This document shows positions 57,018 to 64,000 of a stretch of DNA of 64,000 bases, piece after piece. Source of the DNA: Macrocybe gigantea (taxonomy: Eukaryota > Basidiomycota > Agaricomycetes > Agaricales > Callistosporiaceae); NCBI GenBank assembly GCA_011319805.1, contig SJRY01000065.1, positions 124,001 through 188,000 of the forward strand, in the 5' to 3' direction. Position numbers and translations under genes: made by a program. Positions within the stretch are counted from its first letter, which is position 1, and each line of letters opens with the position of its first letter. Below the pieces are notes generated by a model that was not told where the DNA came from, searched no databases, and saw only the letters and a program-made list of their open reading frames with translations.

Positions 57018-58748
57018 TCATGGTAATGGCTCCCGACTGCTCGACAAACGATTCAAATGGATATAAACGTCTGTGCCGAACCCATCCATGGATATCAGCC
57101 GAAGGTCACCGCCGAAATACCGTGCGTACTGCAAAAAGAAAAAGAAAGGCATGAGAGACGATAGAGAAAGGGAAGAAAAAGACGAGACGGCTCACCAATC
57201 TCGACAGGGGAAGTCCATATCCAAAACCAGCCATGGGTGCCTTGAAATCGCTAGCGGTAAAGTCCTGATCGATGCCTTGGCTCTCCATCGTCGTGTACAT
57301 GTATGTCCATATAAGGGGGATAGCGCTGCGAGGGATGCCTCCTCCCTCGTCCGAGATCTTGATGGTGATATCCTCCTTGCCCTCCACGATGACGACCTTG
57401 ATAGGCGGGAACTTGTCCTCGTTGTCGACGCCGAACCGCTCAACTACGGCTCGCAACGAGTTTTTAAGCAGCTCGAAGCAGATGTGGGAAAGGTGGCCGG
57501 GCACGTAGGCGAACGTCAAGTCGCGAGGGCAGATGAGCTGAACGGGAGGTCCTTTGAACATGGCGTAGTGTTCCTCGCAGACGAATCTCGCGTTTTCGAT
57601 GGCTTCTTGTACGATATCGTGAACGTTCTGCAAGGGTTATGCGTGAGTGATCGTCAGTGACTGTGAAAACGGAACGCACCGCTTTCGTGCATATGATTCC
57701 GACGTAATCCTCGTGTGCTTGCTGCGTGTTCAAGGCCACGTCTGCGACGGCTCAGAGTTGTGCAACAGAGGACAATAAGGAGAAGCTCACGTTGACCTAT
57801 CAAAAACCGGATGCCGATCCGCGACATGTAAAACCGGTCCAACCAGTGCTGAATATCCAGACCGATGTGGCGTGCGTTTTGAGAGCGTTTCCACTCGAGG
57901 ACTCCCTGCGCGACGGTGGTGACGGTCGGATCGTGACGCGACTTTATGCTCTCAAGCAGCTTGGTGAAGCGCTTGTTGTAGTCCTGTATCTGCGGTGGCC
58001 AGTTGACACCTGGGGTATCAGCGGCGTAATATCTGGGGTATCAAACGTGAGGTCCACGGTCAGAAGAGCGCCAGTGCTCACGAATGCCGAACACTGCGTA
58101 CCTCCGCTCCATGGGCACGCGCAGTCTAAGCTTGTTGAATCCGTTTCCGTTGGAGATCGGGTGGGAGTGGGCCTGCTCCGTGGTTAAATGCTGGAGGGAG
58201 GGGTTTGGTATCGACTCTGGGAGGTTGTGGTCGGAGCGGGACACCATGAGTGCTTGGCGGATGTCTCGCGGCAGTTGGATTGGAGGAAAATTGATGAGTT
58301 CCTGAAACGATGCGTGAGTCGTGATTGACAAACCAAACCTTGCGCCAGCGGGAAACATGACGGACCTCAAAGGATTGAGCGTACCAGTTCTGTACCCGCT
58401 TTATGGAGGGCATGGCGCTGAGATTGTGGGGAAGCTCGTCGAGCTCCTTGACGCGATGCGCCAATCTGACGGGCAATTCCTCTGCGGAGATATGAGATGA
58501 AGGATCTCCGGTCACCCACAAAACATGCTTACCTGCGAGAAACTGACTCGCCTTGAAGAGGGTTCCCTGGCTTGGGTTCTGACCAAAGAGCACCATCTGT
58601 TGCAGCGAGACTTTTCGTGGACGGTGAAGAAGTCAGTCAGACGAGCGACTCAGAGAAAAAAGGAAGATATACCTCCAGTCTGTGGAAATGAGGCAAAATG
58701 ATGGATCTTGTCCCAGAGGGTGGGGGTGATACGAAAACCGGCTGACAT
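57018..58748 (-). CDS. Mitochondrial pyruvate dehydrogenase kinase family protein
   Basis: Eight exons: 58748-58673, 58610-58533, 58481-58366, 58301-58102, 58032-57791, 57741-57680, 57627-57196 and 57128-57018. They sum to 1,317 nt, giving 438 residues, with all GT-AG introns in phase. The N-terminal half is the BCDHK/PDK four-helix domain ([40 protein letters not shown]). The C-terminal half is a GHKL ATPase: N box [10 protein letters not shown] (about 309-318), DEGGGIP (351-357), [10 protein letters not shown] (392-401) and [13 protein letters not shown]. Family members phosphorylate the E1-alpha subunit of pyruvate (or branched-chain ketoacid) dehydrogenase in the mitochondrial matrix and switch it off. 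The length fits the family. I cannot say which of the two fungal paralogues it is. A plain mitochondrial presequence is not obvious. Confidence 0.9.
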
Positions 58749-59132
58749 GGTCGTGTGGGCATTGACTGGGGTAGCGGAGTATCGACGTTAAGTATCAAAA
58801 TGTGCGGACGAGTAGGACGGCCGCGGCCTCACACTTTTCCGATGACTGCCTTTTCGGCAACCCATTCACATGCTTAACCACGTGATTGCTCACTCCATGT
58901 CCAGCCTAGTCTCGCCTCATATCTGGGCATATACGCTCGCCTACTCACCGCCTTGAAGATCCCTCGTGTTGGCGCATGACTGATAATACAACTTCGCTAC
59001 AATATCAACGACAATATCCTGAAAAATGATATCTCAACAGGCGACTCAAAAGACGGTCACCCATTCAATGACACCTGTCCAGGAGTTATCACAACTAATG
59101 TACGGCTGAGATGCGGGGGACTCGTATCATTA
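58749..59132. other. Intergenic between PDK-family and FAD-oxidase genes
   Basis: The 384 bp between two minus-strand genes must hold the promoter of the kinase gene and the 3' UTR of the oxidase gene. No repeat or element is recognised. Confidence 0.4.
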
Positions 59133-61172
59133 TCACACACTCTTGTATAGCAACCTGCTTTCAGGACGTAGCCGGTCGATCCCTGTCGGGAAATCCCCAA
59201 ATACGAAATCGCGGTCCCAGGCCTCTTCAATGACTGGAGTCGAGGATAATTTGCTCCATAATAGCGTTGTCGCCCTCAAAGAACGCGTAGCGTCGTCAGG
59301 ACATTGAGCAGAGGTACGTGTGATAAGCGGACGCACAATGAGCATTCGAGAGGTTGTCGTCGATGTAATCGGTGTAAGCACTGAGTATGAATTAACAAGA
59401 CAAAGTTCAGAGAAGCAAATGTCCTACCCCCAATTCCAGTTTCGAGGCATTTTCGAGGTGATACTCTCGACAGCGTCTAGAAAATTTTCATTTAATATAT
59501 GTATCCAAAATTCAAGAGTAGCTCTGACTCACTGTCGAGGAATTGGAAGCCTTCTTGAGGATAAGGCGGGGCATGATCGGGGGCCGAGGCGTAGAATTGT
59601 ATGACGAAGAGGGAAGACCTCAGAGCAAACGACGTGGCGTTGGAGGTCACAAGGTTTATGGCAGATCCATTCCCTCCCCATAGTTCGACCTGAATGAACC
59701 AGTCCTGCTCAAAGGAATGTTCAAACACATACGCCAGTGATGAGCACAGCGCATCACTATCACTTACGGTGGTCGTGGACTGGCCTTGATCAGCAAGAAC
59801 GTTCATGAAATTGACGATGGCGTCACGCGTCATCGGACAACCCTCGGGAGTGGCCAGCGACTTTGCGTAGAACGTGTTTGGCACGTCCGGCGCCGTCGTG
59901 TCCAGCGTCCCTTTATCGCTGTTGTAAACGAGGCTGTCAAAATAAGACCCGTGGCCGACGAATCTGTCCGAAGTAACCTCAGGCGGGTACCGCGCCAACA
60001 GCGGTCCCATGGTCCGCTCAAAGTCCACCGCCGAGCCGTGATACGTGCCGGTGAGCGAATGAGCCACAGTCTGGGGGGATCGCCCGCGCCGCAGCTCGTG
60101 TCGAATGCCCATTTCGACGGGGGCGTCTTCACGGACCATTCTTGGAAAACGGAGAGCGCCTTGGCAGAGTCCTGGACGTTCAGAACCCAGTTGTATCGGA
60201 AACGGGTCGCCGCCGGCGGAATCTCGTGTGTCGTGAGATACATGACTGTGGCGATACCAAAGGATCCGCCTGCCCCTCGCATGGCCTAATTAAAGGCGTC
60301 AATACGGAGATTGTCAAGCCCGATGCGGAAGCACATACCCAAAACAGATCCGGGTACGAAGTCCTTGAAACGTGACGACGACACCATTTGCAGTAACGAC
60401 GTCCATGCCAACAATTTCGTCCAAAGCCAGACCCCACATTCTCGAGGCATACCCGAACCCGCCATAACCTGACGATAGGAACTGATGAATGAAAAATGAT
60501 GATTAATGAGCAGCACTGGCAGGGAACACACTGGCGTGACCGCCGACCCCGACGTATGGACATGTGCCGTGCGCCACGTCGCGATTTTTCGCGGTCAAAG
60601 CCAGTGCTACGTTTCCAAGTCTGTTTCCCGTTCCGACGGTGGCAATGGAAGTGTTCTCGTCTAGCGAAATGTTGCGCATGTTCTTCAAGTCGATGACGAG
60701 GGATCCGTCTCTCCCTCCAAGCCCATTGGCGATATAGCTGTGCTGGTTTTTGTGCAAGGAAGACAAGGATCAAATGGTCAGCAGCGCCGAAGAGAAAACA
60801 ACTTACACCTCCACTTCGAGGAACGATTTTCAATTTATTCTTTACTCCAATTTTGACGGTTTGCGATACCTCTTCAGTCGACTTGGGGAACGTCACCGCT
60901 GCGGGCTTGAAATTGAAACGCCGGTTGACTGGAGACACGGTGCATATGCGATTGAGGACCAAGTCAGAAGAAGACTTACAAGCAGAGCTAGCGCTAGCGT
61001 AGTTCGGGTCGCCAGGGAATACGGCCTCGATACTGCCGTAGCGCAAGTCAGTCTTGAGGTCGGCTGCAGCAAAGCAGATGCAGGTGGCGAACAGGAAAGC
61101 CGCTGGGGGAAGAACATTGTCAGCGAACGAAGAAATAAGGGAACCAGTGCGCGGCGGTTTAATACCTTTCAT
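59133..61172 (-). CDS. Secreted FAD-linked oxidoreductase, GOOX/BBE-like (three frameshifts)
   Basis: Exons: 61172-61166, 61102-60980, 60928-60807, 60742-60532, 60468-60339, 60285-59533, 59476-59428, 59380-59337 and 59274-59133. A seven-base first exon splices to give the signal peptide MKAAFLFATCICFAAADL. The FAD domain has PRSGGHS (His about 85) and GTCPYVGVGGHASYGGFG (Cys about 145), the two residues that bind FAD covalently in glucooligosaccharide oxidase-like enzymes. Later WAMRGAGGSFGIAT, and a BBE C terminus (NWGAYTDYIDDNLSN, YYGANYPRLQSLK, DFVFGDFPTGID). Reading requires one extra base at each of three places: in the GAC repeat near 60373-60382, in a six-G run at 60073-60078, and near 59220. 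With these the frame totals 528 codons. Either a young pseudogene or uncorrected sequence errors. Expected role: oxidation of carbohydrates or related alcohols outside the cell. Confidence 0.8.
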
Positions 61173-62117
61173 GAGATATACGGTCAGCCACCTGGGCTTT
61201 TATTCCAGCCACCGAAGATGCTGACACCTAAGCCTAGCATCGAGAGCATAGGCCTACATTACGACACCTTGTCTTCATTTTCGGGTCGCGCAAGCTCAAA
61301 CACGTCAATGAAGAGGTAAAAGGGTTGTCAAAATAGAATCACGCGTTCGGAACCGTGTGGTTCAATCAAACCCATTACAATGCCGCAGTCGAACTTGTCC
61401 CTGATTCGCAACATGTCCTTGTTCGAAGCCAGCTACGCATGTTCCTCGATTATCCTCCTGTCGCATTCGCAGACTTTGATGGCATTTCAAGAGAGGAATA
61501 TCAAAGTTTGCAATCGATAGAAATTGCATGACGAGATCATGAAGACAATCGGTGATGTCCCCAACGTCTAACATTACATCGCTGAGCTCGCCAGAAGCTC
61601 ACACTCCTGACTATATGTTCGTGCCAGTTATATATATTCTGGATGATGACTGTCAGAATTTCGAACGACTTTACAACTGGCGAGAGAATGATAGACCAAC
61701 CGGACAGCCCGCAAAGAGTAGGCCTGTTGATTCCGCCTTCCAATGTGAAGCGATCGTCTACCTTGGTTGTTTATCGGATGAAGGAATAGACTTGAAGGAA
61801 ATGAACTGTGCGTCTACCGGGGATAAATCATTCTGGTTGTTCGATAGAGTAACGCAAGATAGAGATTATGATAATCTAGTCATAAAGTAGCTATCAAAGA
61901 GTACATCAAACTGAACACTATGATACAGTTACGTGAATCAAACGTACTGCTACAGACCGAAAGCTCTCGGTTTCGATGCGCTGCAACGAGGCGGCATGAC
62001 AAATTCAAAGCAGAGCCCATATGACAAGGCGATCAACACCAGAAGAACGGACAGACAAGAAGGCCAGCAAGCATGCCAGTTAGGCTGCACGGAACAGGAA
62101 TGAGCCAACAGAAGACA
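61173..62117. other. Intergenic with one unassigned ORF
   Basis: A plus-strand ORF at 61552-61890 (112 codons, VPVIYILDDDCQNFERLYNW) has no known domain and no obvious splice partners. It may be chance. The left end should hold the promoter of the FAD-oxidase gene. No transposon similarity was seen. Confidence 0.3.
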
Positions 62118-62393
62118 TCAATGCCTAGTCGAAACACACCAAGCGCAACAGCTGCACCAGGCTTCATCCTCAGGCGAGGGCCTGGGCTGTTGAGGCTGAA
62201 CATAGACTACTTGTGGTTGCTGCTGCGGCTGCGGCTGATAAGGTGTGGGCGTGTAGTCCGGAGGCGGAACGTCTACGATACCGTTTAGCAGCGAAAAAAA
62301 AGGGTCCAACGACTGCTTACAGTTTGAGTGCGGGCCGTAATATCCTTGATACGTTGGACCCGGCTGCTGTATTGGTTTTCCGTATGATGCCAT
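62118..62393 (-). CDS. Small Pro/Gln/Tyr-rich protein with C-terminal Cys cluster
   Basis: Two exons, 62393-62321 and 62272-62118, with a 48-nt GT-AG intron (228 nt, 75 residues). The N-terminal two thirds are Tyr/Pro/Gln-rich (YGKPIQQPGPTYQGYYGP, VPPPDYTPTPYQPQPQQQPQ). The C terminus holds CSCCAWC. This layout (disordered PYQ-rich stretch plus a final cysteine cluster) resembles CYSTM-type membrane-associated stress proteins, but the cluster is short, so that is only a guess. An unspliced reading of 91 codons is also open. Confidence 0.55.
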   Translation of the reverse strand: MASYGKPIQQPGPTYQGYYGPHSNCKQSLDPFFSLLNGIVDVPPPDYTPTPYQPQPQQQPQVVYVQPQQPRPSPEDEAWCSCCAWCVSTRH

Positions 62394-62712
62394 ACGGAAC
62401 GCGCAGAAAATGCAGACGAGGGCGTCAAACCGACTTGCGAATGCCAGTTAATCAGCATGAGCACCGTTTATATAAACTGGCGAGACTGGCAGCCGGGTTT
62501 AAATACAGCCAGTGCTAAGTAATGGCTGCTTCACGCACCACAACATGACTAATAGCCATTAGCAGACAACTGAGACAGAATCCTCGAGACTGTTCGTCTG
62601 AACCGAAAGCGGACGACAAATCCTGGCGGCTACGAAGGGTTCCGCTGATGGATGCTGCCAGAGCCATGCCATTCCGTATGTCGAGCCGAAACAGCCACTA
62701 TGTTGTTTAGTT
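62394..62712. other. Divergent promoter region
   Basis: The small minus-strand gene and the plus-strand BTB gene start back to back, 319 bp apart, so this stretch probably carries both promoters. No repeat was recognised. Confidence 0.45.
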
Positions 62713-64000
62713 ATGTCGCTTCAGCGCCAACGTTCCAAGCCATTCGGAGGCGCCAATCGCAGCAGACATGTTCTCCAACTTGACGATCCTGACGTCGGGG
62801 CCTACCTTCTCATTGCCACGCCATCAGGCCTGCAGGTCAGGCAGACCTTGGGTGGAAGGAAAAACGCCGCGACGAATGCTGACTAAGCAGCCTCATGGCC
62901 TAGGATTTGTGAGGTCGACGCCGTGTTGAGCGACGCCGAGAACCTTATCTCTTCGCTCTGCAGCGACTTCAAATCCCTCGACGACCAATCAGCCAACGCT
63001 GGAGATACCCAGGGATACCTAGTGCACTATACCCCTATGGCATCCGGCGCAGGGACCAGCATAACTACAAGCATCAAAAGTCCAGGGCTTCAAGAAGCGA
63101 CCAAAAAATCGACGCTCGAATGGCAGGAGCATCTGCGCAACCTGTTCCAGCAGGCAAAGGATCGATTCCCCGACGTTGTGTGGGAAGTCGGCGCCATTGA
63201 GGATGACGAAGATCCGAGCTTCACCGCCCCCCAGAAGAATGATGTCGAGGAGGTCTGGGGTCATAAAGGTGAGCAAGAAACATGCAACGAGCCCCGCCGC
63301 CGCTCACGAACATGCCAATCATTCAGCGATCGTATATGCGCGGGCGCCGCCTAGCTTCCAGTCACGCTACTTCACTAAAGCCAACGGTGCTTTACCGTAC
63401 TCCTCATCGCCCACAGGCACCTTGCCGACGACCTCAGTACTCTCGCTCGATGTCCCGCCCACTCATATGTCCCGCACCCCATCGCCATATCGATCCTCAT
63501 CGCCTGCACCGTCGGCAGCTCCTCCACAAGGCACTCTGCTACGCTTGAGCACAGGGATCAATCCGACGCTCTTCTCCAATGAATTGGAGTATCTTTACAC
63601 TGGTCAAGGCTTTGGCGAAGCCTTTGAATTTCTGTTTGATTCGTCTGATCTTACACACAACTCGGACGAAGCAGAGGAACTACGAATAGACAAGCTCCGC
63701 AAAGACCTCGTCTTTATGTGGAGGTCTCGCCTCTATTCCGATGTCCGCCTCGCCCTCACAGGTACTTTCTCCTCCTCCAACCACGAAACCTCAACAGCCA
63801 TTTTCTCTTCCCATCGTTTCATTCTCGTATCACGTTCTCCCTATTTTTATACTGCACTTCTTTCTTGGCCCTCGGCTTCGACCAAACAACAGATCAACTC
63901 TCAGCAACCTGTCACGCTCACACTTCCTTCCCCTCCTTTCACGCCAGCATCTCTCCATTTTACGTTAGGTTTCATCTATACCGGGACTCTGGTCTTCTCT
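62713..64000 (+). CDS. BTB/POZ domain protein, 3' part beyond the window
   Basis: Exons 62713-62851, 62891-63268 and 63327-64000 (continuing), joined by short GT-AG introns with matching phases. The N terminus (MSLQRQRSKPFGGANRSRHV) leads to an unrecognised region (ICEVDAVLSDAENLISSL, PDVVWEVGAIEDDEDPSF, VYARAPPSFQSRYF), a Ser/Pro-rich linker and a charged helix (EAEELRIDKLRKDLVFMWRS). A BTB domain then begins (LYSDVRLALT, IFSSHRFILVSRSPYFYTAL, LHFTLGFIYTGTLVF). BTB domains mediate dimerisation and often bind cullin-3 ligases. A 36-nt in-frame GT...AG segment at 63762-63797 might be a further intron. The product's job is unknown without the C terminus. Confidence 0.7.

Noticed and set aside
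60750..61319. A 189-codon plus-strand ORF across the FAD-oxidase gene.
   Set aside because: It is antisense to exons whose spliced product shows clear family motifs; an open shadow frame.
1..64000. A biosynthetic gene cluster, defence island or toxin system.
   Set aside because: The host genes are functionally unrelated, and all other coding sequence is transposon-derived.

Overview
The window looks like nuclear DNA of a filamentous basidiomycete, most likely an agaricomycete. The host genes carry many short introns of about 40-70 nt. There is a white collar-1 type blue-light receptor without a GATA zinc finger. The transposon set is Tad/I-like LINEs with an RNase H, Ty3 chromoviruses, Ty1/Copia, Tc1/mariner and hAT. 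There are no operons, ribosome-binding sites, CRISPR arrays or bacterial features. All calls come from reading the sequence by eye; no database search was run.

Layout. 1-22.36 kb is a nested LINE graveyard. It holds at least nine pieces of one LINE lineage, in two subfamilies, together with tRNA-like SINE pieces, a decayed Tc1/mariner transposase split by a solo Copia-type LTR, and an unrecognised noncoding repeat that is repeatedly joined to LINE sequence. Two LINE copies (12.5-18.0 kb plus strand, 18.09-22.35 kb minus strand) form a nearly identical inverted pair. 22.36-27.73 kb is an almost complete minus-strand Copia element, which sits inside a decayed plus-strand chromovirus fragment (27.73-30.47 kb). 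A minus-strand piece of a related chromovirus follows (30.47-32.48 kb).

A host island at 33.8-39.8 kb carries two minus-strand genes: a seven-exon DENN-type (LCHN/DUF4484-like) gene and a white collar-1 photoreceptor gene. Similar chromovirus copies lie on either side of it in opposite orientations. 41.3-56.0 kb is again nested transposons: chromovirus fragment > LINE; hAT transposase > complete chromovirus (47.54-55.25 kb, 228-bp LTRs, ATGGG duplication) > TA-flanked mariner-type element in its integrase. From 57.0 kb to the end the DNA is gene-rich: a mitochondrial pyruvate dehydrogenase kinase-family gene, a secreted bicovalent-FAD (berberine-bridge/glucooligosaccharide-oxidase-like) oxidoreductase gene that needs three single-base corrections to read through, a small proline/glutamine/cysteine-rich protein gene, and the 5' part of a BTB/POZ gene that runs off the right edge.

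How the parts fit. The host genes look like unrelated housekeeping, signalling and secreted functions, not a cluster. The main story is transposon biology: target-site duplications allow the insertion order to be read, transition-type decay at CpG marks the LTR elements, and the LINE has an ATGA stop/start overlap between its two reading frames. I found no convincing new defence, toxin or biosynthetic system. The best candidates for something undescribed are the noncoding repeat fused to LINEs and the inverted LINE pair.
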